Origin: Onchocerca lupi
Lineage: Eukaryota > Nematoda > Chromadorea > Rhabditida > Onchocercidae
Direction of reading: 5' to 3'
Assembly: GCA_028564675.1 (NCBI GenBank)
Contig: JAOVVO010000274.1
Coordinates: 33,167-97,166 of the forward strand
DNA: 64,000 nucleotides
Shown: positions 1-12,400 of the stretch, in pieces
How the letters are laid out: each line of letters begins with the position of its first letter
Numbering within the stretch: the first letter of the stretch is position 1
Position numbers and translations under genes: made by a program
Notes under the pieces: generated by a model
The model's database searches: none
The model's input: only the letters and a program-made list of their open reading frames with translations
What the model was told of the DNA's origin: nothing

Positions 1-3000
1 AGAGGCATTCACCTCAGCGGCAAATGTCTCCTTAAAGGAGATTCATAAAATAAAAAGGAATGTTGTGAAAATGGTTTGCCTACATATTTTTGTTTTGAGA
101 TGAGAACTGCTAAAAAATACCAGGAACTGTTGAGGACGAAGAACACTGAACAATCCACTCCAAACAGAATCCATCATTGCCGAAAATACGGAAGATATTA
201 CACCCATTGTTCCCATTTTATTCGTCCTAAAAAAATTTTATCTTTCCCTTCAGATATCTAAACATTAATGAAATAAAACTTTTTTTCTGCGAATTTGTGG
301 AAGTTACAATCTTACTCCAATGAAAACGAAGTATTATGCCAATAAAGAATGAATAAGACAAAGCTGCGATTTAAAAAAAAAAAAAAATGCCTGTTAACAA
401 ATTTGATAAATTCGTTTTTAGTAAAAATACGCTGCAATGGGACTGTATTGAACAGAGTTTGTAACACGGAATTCACGAAACATGTATTTCCCAAATTGTA
501 TAAACCAGTGTATCCGAGATTCTGAACGTGAAAAATTAAGAATATATAAAAAACGGTGTTTTAAAAGAAAATGATTTTTCGATTCATTCTTCCTCCATTT
601 AACTTTCTCATAAATTAAATGCGACATGAAAGTTTACAGAACTTCGAGGAACTGCGCTGAGACTGAGAATATTCATCATAGATTCATATAAATGTAAAAG
701 CTGCTGCGAACCATCACTGAAAATAATTTCTCTGCTTGATTGTTTCGTTCACTTAGCTACAAGATTATCTAAAAACTTATTGTAATTTAGCCCAGTAAAC
801 AAAATCTGGCTACTCAAATTATTAGCGACATTTCAAACTATTAGCTACATATTAATAAAATATAAAATCACAATCGAACTGTTTTACATCTAGTTATTCT
901 ACTAAGACGATATAAATAAATTCTTTCTATACCTCGAATGTAATTGTGGTTTCAAAAGTCTGTCTGGTATTGCTGGAACAGTCACTGGAGTTCGTTTCGA
1001 GCTAAAATTATATTAGAAGACACACGACATCAGACGACACATCTTGTAAATATGGATATGCAATAAAAAAAATAGCTACCTTGCATCATGCAATTTTGCA
1101 CCACCAAATACCGTTTGAGTCGGTTTAATTGGAAAGGATTTCTCAGAAGAGGCTTTTTCTTTATGTGCAGATAACTGAAACAATGTTATTAAATAGTCCG
1201 AAACATAAAAATGGAAATCATAATCGAAATATTCCATATCCAATTATTCCATTAAAACCACTATGAACAATGAATATGATTTACAATTTAAAAAAAAAAA
1301 AAAAATCGAAATAGCCATAAAGAATGGAAAGTAAGGGTTAGAAAAGGCAAACACACAACAAAATAATATGTGAGGAACTCAAATAAAAAAAACTATAATA
1401 GATAGGTGAAGTTAATGTAGATTCATCTATATTAGAATTATAGGGTATTAGGATTGTACGATCTATTTGGATGTGCTATGATTAAAAAACAAAAACTATC
1501 CTTTCATTTTCTTCATAATGATAATATATTTTATGCAGACCTCTGAAAGAGGTTTTTTGCTTCGATCAATTATAGGAGGCTGATGAGAATGAAGTGCAGG
1601 ATCATCAATTTGCGAATTAGAGTTTTGATTCGTATTTCCGCATTTAGCCGTCTCCATTACGTTTGAATCACTTATAATTGAACTTTCATTTGTTGTACCT
1701 GCGGCATCTATCCTAACGTCAAATGATTCATCTTTCGGTAACAACGTTCTGCTTAAGGATGATCGTGATGATGTGTCAGAAATGTCTGTAAGATAACATA
1801 AGAATTTTTCTTTAAATAACTCAGAATGCACTGACCAAAAGGCCAAAATGATCATAGTAATGTTCAAGAATATAAAATTTTGAAATAACTGTTTTCAGAT
1901 TACAGATGGTCAAGTTTCTGCGGTATGGTATATTTATTCCAAATCGTCAAAGATAAAATAATAATCCAAAATTTGAAGAGTACTTGAAGATTCCATTAAT
2001 ACTGCGGAACAAAACGAAGATTGTCCTATATTATTCACGACACTATCAGAAACACTCGAATGAGGCATTGACGATCCACTTGTTTTAGAATAAATCACTG
2101 GCAGTAACTGAGGATATTCTAAGGAATCAATCCCAAAACCTAAAGAACTCAATATGAGGTATTTCGAATATATTTAGCAAGATAAAGAAATAAAGCAATG
2201 AGGAACCTTTTTTGTATTCAGCAACAGCTCTAGCAAATTCAGTACGATTTGCAATATTCACAAATTTTTTTCGCATCGCAGATTTTGTAGATGTATGCAT
2301 TGGATAATACAAACGCCAATTTTCAAAACCACCTTTCAAGAATTTTGGTAGTTTTTTCAACCGGAAGTTATTGTTATACTGCAATTGAGGTTTACTTTAC
2401 ATAATTATTCTATTATTTGAGATTGAAAAGATGGAGAAAAATTTTGAAGCAAGCGTGTGTTAATTTTCCGCTTATTTTCTTTATACCAGGATCGGCAAGA
2501 CTTTATGCTGAGCAATTCGTCCTTCTTATTTTGCAAACTGACCTATCACTAATTTTCGAAACCTGTCTTATCCTGATATAGATAGCAGCAATGTCACAAA
2601 TTGAAATATCATTTATTCCTTGGTATATCCTGATGTCGTAAGGAGTTCTCCCAGATTACAATCAACTCTTTGGTTTGAGTTATATTTTAAAAAAGAAACA
2701 CTTGTACAAAATAAAAAAGTAAAACCATCGATAATGCGCTATATAGTATTTGTTCTTTTGATCCAGCAATCATATCTTTTTCCTCATTTGGAATATTCTC
2801 ACTTCCCATAAGCACTACCATATCTACATCTGCCATGCGCTGAAGGATAGCTCTTTGACCAATCTCTGCCGAACGAATCAGTGAAGAACCAATACAACTA
2901 CAATATAACAACATTCAAGAAATAAAGAAATCGAAAATAGAATATATAAAACTGTTATTAATACTATTTAAGCTATAAAAGAATTAGTCAAATATAGCAA

Positions 3001-4809
3001 GATGAGTAATATCTATTTCTTGCCTTTCGAAACTTTGAACAAGAAATAATATTACTTTTTGCTACTTGAATATTTATATGCGTACCGATTTAAATGATTT
3101 CTAATTAAGATAAATGTGGCATCAAAATGTCACTAACATAGGTATAGAAAGGCCAAAACAATATAGGAACTAAGTAAGGAAGATTATTCTAGTGAAATGA
3201 GCCATTTCGTCACGTGAACTTCAGTTATTCGGTCAGTATGCATTAAATTAAGGTGCTGATTAAATTGTTTGTCATTAATGATCTAACTTTTACTGATTAA
3301 ATCTTTTTTTTTTTAATGTTTAAATTTGGAATCTGTTCCTCTCTGAATGTTTGTTCAAATGTAATAACTTTCTGATTTTACTGCAAATAAATCTTATTGC
3401 AATTTAACGTCAAATTTGAATAAGTGGTATTGAAACAGAAACGTCTGAAAAAGATGGAACTGAACCGAAATCTAAAGTCCAATCTCAATCAAATCATATG
3501 AAAAATAATTTGGAAAGAATATGCAGAAGCCAATAAAATAACCCAGGAACAATAGCATCGACAGGAACCTGTGCGACCAACAACTGCCCAGCATTTGCAT
3601 ATTGAATGACATCCCTCTGATCATTTCGGTAATCAATAATAAGAGCTCGGTGTTTACAACTAACATAACGCACTAGGTCACGTGGGTCAATTACCATTGA
3701 TTCATCTTAAACATATATAGTTATAACAAATTTCAATCAGATATATTAAATGAAATATTGTAAAACATTTAAAAATTCTGAACCGATTTCTATAGCCCTA
3801 ATTCAAAACAAGTTCAGTACCACAGTTATCGGTATTTAGAAGTGTTCTAAATAAGTCTGTGAAGGCATGTTTGTGAAGGATTCATAGAAGGAAAAGAAAT
3901 TCTGTTACTAAATCATAAAAAACATTTAGTGGAAAAATTTTTCCAATTTTTAATTTTGTACCTACGAAAGAAAAAGGAATTCTGTTACTAAATCAAGTAA
4001 AGGGGAATGAGAAACGTTTATTCAGAAATAAGACATTACCAGCAGTCAAAACAACATTACCCATAAAATAATCTTCGTCTTTTCGTGTTTCTTCACGCTG
4101 CACAACTGATGAATCTCGCTCATCGTAGCTTTTCTCAACTTTCTTCAACTCGTATCGTTTATTTAAACTTTCTTCCAACTCATTCAAATAAGCAATACAT
4201 TGATCAAATAAATAGTAAAAACGACGACCATCCTAAAAATAGAAATTCGGCACATGAGTCAGATGCATTTTCCTTCTTTTCCTGCATTTTCAAACGCATG
4301 AATCAAAAAAATGTTGATATAAATTCTGAACAGTAAGAGCAAGCAAGAAAGTGTACTATTCCAACAAAAATAGCATCATTTTTTATCCTATCATAAGTAT
4401 TCAGTTCATTCAGTTTATTGTTACCGGTGAATTTTTAAATTCTTGAAAATCGCTCTTGCCGATAATTATTTTCGAAATAATGCCCATTCGTGTGAAGAGC
4501 TTGTATGCATCTTCTTCGTCACCCTCCTGCATTTTCAGCTTTGCTTCATCGAAAACCCGTTCCGCATGATCGAATGCTCTATAAAAGTTCCCACACGATT
4601 GTCATTATCTGTTTTCTACCTATTCCAATATTTTGGGATCAGAAAAATAACATCAAACAAATTAAAGTGACTTACTTAATGCAAACAAGTCGTGAAATCG
4701 TATGTTCCCACTTCTGTTTGTGGGTAGCATCACACCATGATTTCAAATGTTCCAAGCTGCTGAAACGTAAATCGGCGAGACGATTTATTATGGGACGATT
4801 CAAAACCAT
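1..4809 (-). CDS. USP8: USP8/UBPY-like ubiquitin carboxyl-terminal hydrolase, 3' end outside window
   Basis: Cysteine deubiquitinase; USP8 relatives act on endosomal cargo and ESCRT-linked sorting. Exons I can place (minus strand): 4675-4809, 4425-4578, 4040-4232, ~3543-3705, ~2728-2906, ~2209-2378, ~1988-2137, ~1537-1782, 1086-1174, 939-1002, 638-656, ~390-521, 121-226 and 1-30. Domain order matches USP8. An N-terminal USP8-dimerisation helical region has AERVFDEAKLKMQEGDEEDA (exon 2). A rhodanese-like domain follows (DPRDLVRYVS, LIIDYRN, then GGFENWRLYYP). A Ser-rich linker leads to VFGG and the USP Cys box YNLGNTCFVNSVLQTL (catalytic Cys in CFVN). Later blocks MMDSVWSGLFSVLRPQQF and ETFAAEVNAS follow; the His box lies left of position 1. 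The start ATG (4807-4809) directly follows a TTTACAG acceptor, which suggests trans-splicing. Junctions between 300 and 400 are uncertain. Family assignment is sure; strict USP8 orthology is likely. Confidence 0.88.
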
Positions 4810-5050
4810 ACTGTAAATAAAACATTCACAGTTTTTTCAACCGACTGTGACAAGCAACACCAAAAAATGGTCACATATATCGTTCATGAATTAATTTGTA
4901 AGTAGCAAAAGTTCGAAATGCGTTAGATGGAATATAGTACAAAAATTGCTAATACAAATTCTAAATAGTAAGAACAAGCAGGAAAGTATATTATTTCAAC
5001 AAAAACAAAGTCATTTTTTTATTCTATCAACGAAAGAAGTATCCGTTTTA
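4319..5050. repeat. Diverged direct repeat, ~100-bp units
   Basis: Positions 4319-4420 (intron between USP8 exons 2 and 3) and 4956-5050 (upstream of the USP8 start) are recognisably the same sequence in the same orientation. Both contain an aaattct...agtaag.acaagcaggaaagt core followed by a ttccaacaaaaa/tttcaacaaaaa and a t-rich tail. They are separated by about 540 bp and differ at many sites. No coding potential is visible. Confidence 0.6.
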
Positions 5051-6403
5051 TTAATATGTGAACTGAATAAAACCTCAAAAGCATCTACTACTGTCCCATA
5101 ATTACACTTAGTACCTTACTCTTTTATTAGAAAATAACCTTCCCCTTCCTGGTCAAATAACAAAAATCCTTCACGGCTTAGTAAAATAACAGCCTGACTA
5201 ACATCAATGCTTCATTTATACCATTCCTTGCAGCTCATTGCTGTACAGCAAAGATCCAGCCATTACAATCAAATCCAGATCTTAGATTTGGATGCCAGTT
5301 AGCTAAAATTTGATGCGTTGTTGATAACAATGATTATTCTTTATCACTCGACTTGTCACGTTATGCAATTCATGCTTCCAACGTTAGTGTATTGTTGGCT
5401 CAGTCTGTGGGTCAGGTTTCAAATTTTTTGTGCTGGAATTTCAATTTTTTTTGTTCTTGTCCTTACCTGGTCTTTTCGAGGTAATTAATAATTCCATGAC
5501 TCTTCAGTTTAGGAGATCTGGTAACTGTTTTGTGAATCTTGATTTCGATAAGTGATAATATAAGGTATATCCGAGAAGCTTAAAGAAATCAAGAAGACCC
5601 GCCATATGTAGGTTCTTATTATCCATATTCTAATCATCGGATAATTTTAATGAAATTTTCGCATCGCAGACTTCTTCCTGATGGTAGATACAGCAGATTC
5701 AGTTCGGAAGATTCCCTTTAATCACTTTCTTTTTATCCATTCTTTCTTATTACTCCCTAGGGTCTTTATTTCCAGCTTTGACCTACCTTGACTTATCATT
5801 TTTGAGAATCAGTTTAAGTTTTTAATAATTAAATTCACAAAAATAATGAGATATTACCTATAAGTGAGTGCTTTCTCGTGGATTTAAGATTGCTATGCAG
5901 TTAGTGATTGCTTATGAATACGGTTTTGGGAATAGATGTGGAGAGTAAGAGTATTCACTGTTGATTGAAAAGAGGAGAGACAGAATTCTCGTGTACCGAA
6001 CACGACTGTACAGTGAATCTCAATACTGTACTGTACACGGTAGACTTTGTGCCGATATCACTGTTGGTAGCAGTTAAAGTATATCGAATATTTTAATCTA
6101 TGTTTTTCCATTTGCTGCTGGCAAGTTTTAAATTTTGCAAAGAATTCTAAAATTTGCATATCCATATTGACATTTTCATCTATAAGCCGTTCTAGAATGT
6201 ACATCAGTGGTGAAAATCATTTCGTCCCTCATTGCCTGGTTGCTTTTGCACAATATTCCGCCTTCCTTCAGGAGTTATTACTGTTTGTGAGTTATCATTT
6301 GTAGGTAATTACCAAGAGGCGCCATTGCTATGTGGCTTTACCTTGAAAATTCTTGAAATCTTACTATTTCAAATAGATTTTGTAAATTCCAGCTTCGGAT
6401 AAT
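4810..6403. other. Divergent intergenic region between USP8-like and eIF4E genes
   Basis: The two genes are transcribed away from each other, so this 1.6 kb should hold both promoters. I see no open frame of convincing composition. A TTTACAG acceptor abuts the USP8 start at 4810, and a candidate outron with acceptor ...attccag ends at 6392, 11 bases before the eIF4E ATG. One copy of a diverged direct repeat lies at 4956-5050. Otherwise it is featureless AT-rich DNA. Confidence 0.6.
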
Positions 6404-8505
6404 ATGCCTGTACCAAAATCGGAGATTATTAAGCAAAAGTCAACCACTGACGCGGGAAATCCGCAAGAAACAGTCGAGGAAACGGCTCAGTCTAATGATA
6501 ATGAAGATGAAGCGAATCATGGTGATGTGAGCTATTCATAAATTATTTCAGATATCAATAAATATGAATTAACGCGCTTCATAAAATTTCTGAGCAACAT
6601 TTTGGTTGGCAGTATCGTTGTATTAATGAATACTACTTTGTATTGTTAAAGGATTCTCAGCGCAGTATTGTGTAACATTTGATGAAGAAAGAATATGAAA
6701 TACAGTGATATAAATTCGAAGATACTAGAAAAATTTTTAGACTTTTATATTTGTAGTTAATAAAAAAGCTTGAGACTGTTTACGAAATAGCCTTTACAAA
6801 GAAGGGATTTTATAAGTCAATGAATTATTTGAAATGGTAGAGACTGTGAACATTTTATTGCAGTAAATATTTCGTAGGAAACATATTTTTCCTAACCGTT
6901 CGCATTGCAACTGATATGCATCAAAATGTAGTCTAATGGCTAAGAGAATTACTGGTATGGGAGGTTGGCTCCTTAACATGACTAAAACTCCACCATTTCT
7001 GATCAGAAGATAGTATTCCGCTTTATATTGTCTTAAAGTCTGAACCGCATAGCTGTTCAAGCTTAATGATAAAAGCATTCCTTTGAATATAGTATAGTAT
7101 ATCTATTTCTTTTTTTAGAATGATTTTTAACGTCCATACATTTCAAGAAATACTTTCAAGACTTACTGTTTTTCAGCGGTCTGAGCCTCATAATCCTTCT
7201 GCAACAGCTCCAGAATCACTTACACGTCATCCTCTGCAGTGTCGATGGGCTCTTTGGTATTTGAAGGCCGATCGAAACAAAGATTGGGAAGATTGTTTGA
7301 AACAAGTAGCCGTTTTTGACACTGTAGAAGATTTTTGGGCGTGAGTTAATTTCAGAGTCACCTTCAATCATACTAGCTTTTCATTTCTTCTACCGATTTA
7401 CACTTGTTTGATATTCGGAGCTCTGTGAATTTATTTTATTCATTTGCTTCTATTCCATAAGTATTTTATTTGAAGCCAGTTATTTCTCGACTGAAATCGA
7501 TCTCCGATATACCGAAAGCTTCGGTTTGAAATTACAAGTTAATACATCTGCATTTGAAAACAGTTATTGGTTTCCATCAGTCTATTAGAACTAATGATTT
7601 TTACCAGAAAACTTACAGATTTCAATTTATTTCAGCTTGTACAATCACATTCAGACGGCTTCGGGTCTTAATTGGGGAAGTGATTACTATTTATTTAAAG
7701 AGGGTATTAAACCGATGTGGGAGGACGAAAATAATGTGAAAGGAGGTCGATGGCTTGTTGTTGTCGACAAACAGAAACGGACACAATTGTTGGACCATTA
7801 TTGGCTTGAATTACTAATGGCAATTATCGGGGAGCAGTTTGAAGAACATGGGGAACATATCTGTGGTGCAGTGGTAAATGTTCGTCAAAAAGGTGATAAG
7901 GTGAGAACATTCATTCATTGGGAGTGTGGAAGATTTTAAATGTTTTATAAAAGTGGTAATTAATGTAATTGCGTTAGCGTTTTAATTGATGTAACCGAAA
8001 GCTATGGTTCGTCGATTTCCGAAGTTTTAGGTTTCTTTATGGACGCGTGACTCACTGAAAGATGATGTAAATTTGCGTATTGGACAAATTTTGAAGACAA
8101 AACTTGAAATCCCCGATTCAGAACCGATTCGTTATGAAGTTCATAAGGTAATTTTATGTCCACTTTTGAACTTACTGAAAGTAAGTGAATTATTTTGTTC
8201 AACTAATTTCTCTAATAGCATCTGATTTTTCAAGAATAGCATCCTTTTCCAACATTTAAAAATGCAGTCGCATTATCCTGGATCACCGTCGTCACTGGGA
8301 CTGAAGTTGGTCCTCATCTCCCTTTCAAATGAAACTTTCTTGTGGTAGGTAGTTAAGGATTCAGCTCGCAGCAGAAATTATCTTATATGTTTTGCAAAAA
8401 GTTATATCCTGTTTTATGTTTTCTTTCTTTTTTTAGGACTCATCGGTGCGTACAGGTTCGATGGTAAAACCCCGTATTGTCATTCCAATGAAAGAAACGA
8501 GATAA
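6404..8505 (+). CDS. eIF4E: Eukaryotic translation initiation factor 4E (mRNA cap-binding)
   Basis: Binds the 5' cap of mRNA and recruits eIF4G. Five exons: 6404-6526, 7177-7340, 7636-7900, 8031-8147, 8437-8505; total 738 nt, 245 residues, all junctions in phase. The first exon is an acidic, poorly conserved N-terminus. The core starts with HPLQCRWALWYLK and has VFDTVEDFWALYNHIQ. The cap-sandwich region follows: NWGSDYYLFKEGIKPMWEDE (Trp-Glu of the cap pocket), GGRWLV, HYWLELLMAIIGEQF, NVRQKGDKVSLW (basic residues for phosphates plus the third Trp). The C-terminus is GSMVKPRIVIPMKETR. In nematodes eIF4E isoforms differ in using monomethyl or trimethyl (SL) caps; the sequence alone does not tell me which class this is, though IFE-3-like/eIF4E-1 class is my guess. 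Start chosen at the first ATG after a trans-splice-like acceptor at 6392. Confidence 0.97.
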
Positions 8506-9403
8506 ACGAGCATAAAATTGCATTTGTACACATTAATGTATTTTCTTACTGGAACTGATTACTTTACTAAGCTTCAGTTGCTGTTTTGTTGTTTTCTTTT
8601 TGTATCCTGATATGGCTTTTGCCTGATTTTATTCGTTGAAAAAATTCTCCAATAAGTTTTTCTTTTTTTTTTTTTTTTTTATAATTGCAGTCATATTTAG
8701 AATATATATTAAGAAAAAAGTTCTGTCCTAAGATTACACATATTATTTAGAATTTTTATTACTATTACACATACTGCCGCAGATATATTTTAGTCCCTCG
8801 TCTCGCCATATTTGTGCCCGTTTCTTAAATCTGAGCTTTTAATTGGCATACCATGAATTTATATAAATTAATGGTGACTAAAAATATTTCACATAGATCA
8901 CGACTATCTGAATGTTGAGCTTCGGAATTCCTTTCAAATCGAAAACTTCAGAATGATATATTTACAGCCTTACTCGTGCACCTTGAAATCATCTTTTCAC
9001 TAGCTGTTGCATGTCTCATTTCATTTCTCTAATGACCCCTCGCGTGCTGTGTTCTGTGCTCATTTGCGGATATCAAAGAAAACTGTAGCATTTTAGAAAA
9101 CGTACGGGAATTGAAATGAGATTTAACACGTTTGATGTTATATTCAATTAATATCCTGACTGAGCAAAAGTGCGAACCTCCTCGGAGCATGGTCACATTT
9201 TCATTTCAAAACAATTTATAAAAAAAGAATCGATATACAGCGCATAAAATTAAAATATTAAGAACTTGAGAGATGAGATTTCCTAAAGTAAGGTGACTTG
9301 AAAAAGTCACATCGATGGGGTCTTCTCTTACTGTTTTAACGGAAATACGGACTACGGCGAGAAAATGTTTTTCGGAATGCTCCACATCGATTTCCGCAAG
9401 TTG
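8506..9403. other. Convergent intergenic region, eIF4E and PLC-beta 3' ends
   Basis: Both flanking genes end here. It holds a long T tract at about 8659-8680 and AT-rich 3'-UTR-like sequence. I see no open frame or RNA gene. Confidence 0.6.
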
Positions 9404-12400
9404 TCAGCAAATAAATTCAGGTTTTGATGCTAACTGAGTTTCTCGATGACTCATTTCTTCTAATTCTAGCTCCTGAAAAGCGCTTACCTCCAGTGAAAGT
9501 CGAAAGATGGGGAAATAAATGAAATTTTTTTAATTTCGTTCGAAATCAATCATATCAACTCTACTGATTTCTTTACAATAAATTATTTTGAAACGAGGTA
9601 AATCTTGAAACATTCAAGAGTAGCTTTGAAACTTAAAATTAATACTGCACTTATATCAAGAACCATGAAGATTTCTATTTTGGAAAAAAAAGCTCGATTG
9701 ATTTCAAAGAAAAACCTTTTCTGCATCTTTTTCAAACTCTTCATATTGCTCTTCATGTCTTTTCATCAACTGTTCCTCATGTTTCTGGGCCCTTAAACGT
9801 AATAATTAAAAAACTTGAAATTAATAAACAAGATTTCTGTTTGAATAATGATTAGAAAAATCAAACCAAGTGAAGATATTCATCATAAATAACTACTCAC
9901 TTTATAGCCAACCTTTTCCGCTCTTCACAGAACACTTTCAAATTTTTTTCATTCATTTCTTTTATTCGTCGATCCCTTTCTGCCTTTGTTTTGATGTTTT
10001 TATCCTATTAAAGCAAAAAGATCAAAAGTTTTATCTAATATTCTCCGTAGGAAGCGTATTAATATAGTGAAACATTCAACCACATGTCCAAACTGAAATC
10101 GTAAATGAAGTACCTGTTGTATAGCTCGAGCATCATCCATATTTTTTTTTGTTTGTGCTAGCTTCAAATCTTTGTTCTCAGCTTCCAGCCTTAGCTTCAG
10201 CATATTCATCTGCTGTTTTTGAGCATCTTGAAGCAGTTTTCTAAAAGATATCCTTCTGTATGAAAGTCAACAGTGTGGAATCAATGTTTTATAAGCCTTC
10301 AGAAACAGTAATGACTTAAAATAATTGGTAAGATCGCCGAAAATGCCGGTTCATTTATATTTATGAGAGCGGATCAAACTGCTCCAAACATTGCACTATC
10401 TTATGATTTTTGATTCTTCTGGGAAACACAACCTTCATTATTCCAAACTGTTTAATAGTTATATGCTACGATAATATATTGAGACTGGTTTCGCTTTTGT
10501 GAGAGAAGATAAATTAATAATCACCCTAAACATTCAAATTCTTCTTTTATTTGGGACCGCCTTAGATCGTGACATTCCCTTTCATGTCTTCGCATCATCG
10601 ATGACCATTCATTAGTTTGAGACAGCACTAAAGATTTCATCTGAAAGACACCAGTTCAGATTATTTGCATAAGACTGATGGAAAGTTGAACCTAAAAATC
10701 TATTAGAAAAGGATTTGAAATTGAATTTAGAAGTCCTGCTATCAACAGTCTTAAATGCATCCCTAATTCCTAAAGTTTTGCTATATTTGTATTCATACTA
10801 AATTCAAACTAAGCCTTGTCATTTTCAAAAAACATCTATTTAGTTTACAGAAGAAAAGAGGATGAAAGATTCCCCACGCTTCTTCCATAAAATTAAGTAC
10901 ATAACGAAGGAACCCAAATTCTTCCCTGACCTGAATATGTGCCATGTAAATTTTTTAATAGTTATTTCATAAAGGGAACAAACAATAAACAAAGTTGATG
11001 ACAACACACTTTATGACTGTTAATCATGTCAATATTGTTCGGTGTTGGTTCGGATTTCATAGAAGACAGTGATTGATGCTTCTGACTGCTTGAATTATTA
11101 GCCATTGTTCGCCATTTAGAATGCTTGTAACTATCACAAATCAATCTATCGACAGTCATTTGCTATAATTGGTGGAATGCATTAATAAAAAAGAAGACAA
11201 ATATAAATCTCTGCAGGAGTATTCTGTAAAGATTTCACCAACTGAAAATATTAATAAAAGCATTTTCATTTAATATTCTTTAACCCTACCCATCATCAAT
11301 CATGTTATCAATAAATAATATAAAATTGTATAACGCAAACAAAAGATTTATGCTAATCAATATAAAATAGGCAATGCTAATGTCCATAATTCCAAATTTT
11401 GTGTTCTGAGTATGGAGAGATTTTCAATCCCATATTTTTTATTCTTAGATAGAGTAAATTTAGAAAGTAATTAAATTATAATAGTATAAATTTGAGAAAT
11501 TTACTGTTCATAACATTTAACAAACAGAAATTTACTGTTGTTATAAACTCAGTCTAATGCCAAATGTAAATATTTTTTCAATCCAAATAAAAAACGAGTG
11601 AAATCTTCAAGTAATCTTTGTACTCCACAAAATATTTGAATGAATAATGTTGTCTGCAACAGTTATATAAGGTAATCAGTACAATACATGTGATTAGAGA
11701 TTTTTGATTCAAATGATTAGTTCCTTACAGAATATTTTGGAAGGAAAGAGCGTATTTAACAAATAATGACTCATAAAAGCAAATACCTGCTGCTTTTGAA
11801 CTGATCCTCTCTGTTTTTGATGTCGCTTTTTCAGTTCGTTCATATCTTTCTGAAATTTCCGGACTAATTTTTGAAAACATTTGTCTTTCTTCAAATCGCT
11901 AATATTAATTGCTTCCATCTGAAAACAATTTGAGTTATCCTTCCGTGATCACTTAAAAAATGCTTTTAGGAATACATGATTTTGATATTGTATATCATTT
12001 TACACCATCTCTAAACAAAATTGGGAATAATAGATATGGCATTTAATAAAATCGTCATGCTCAAAGTAATCAAAGCAATATCTGATTCAGAATTTTTATA
12101 TGTGACAAACTACAAATCTGAAGATTTTAATCATTTCTTGATGAATCAATCCATTTACGAATCTTTGCTTAAATTACACGCTTCGAACTTGAAACAGAAT
12201 TTCTTCAAATATTCATTGCTTTAGAGCTACGAAAGTGAGAAAAATGAGCATAATCTTCTGCTTTTTTTAAACTTCCATCAAACAGTTCGTGATAAATTAA
12301 CAATGCAACGATTACCTGTACATTCATCACTGCTTCCTGATAGACAGCAGTTTGATGCCGACAATAAAAACTGACAATTAAATGATAAGGTATATAACGA

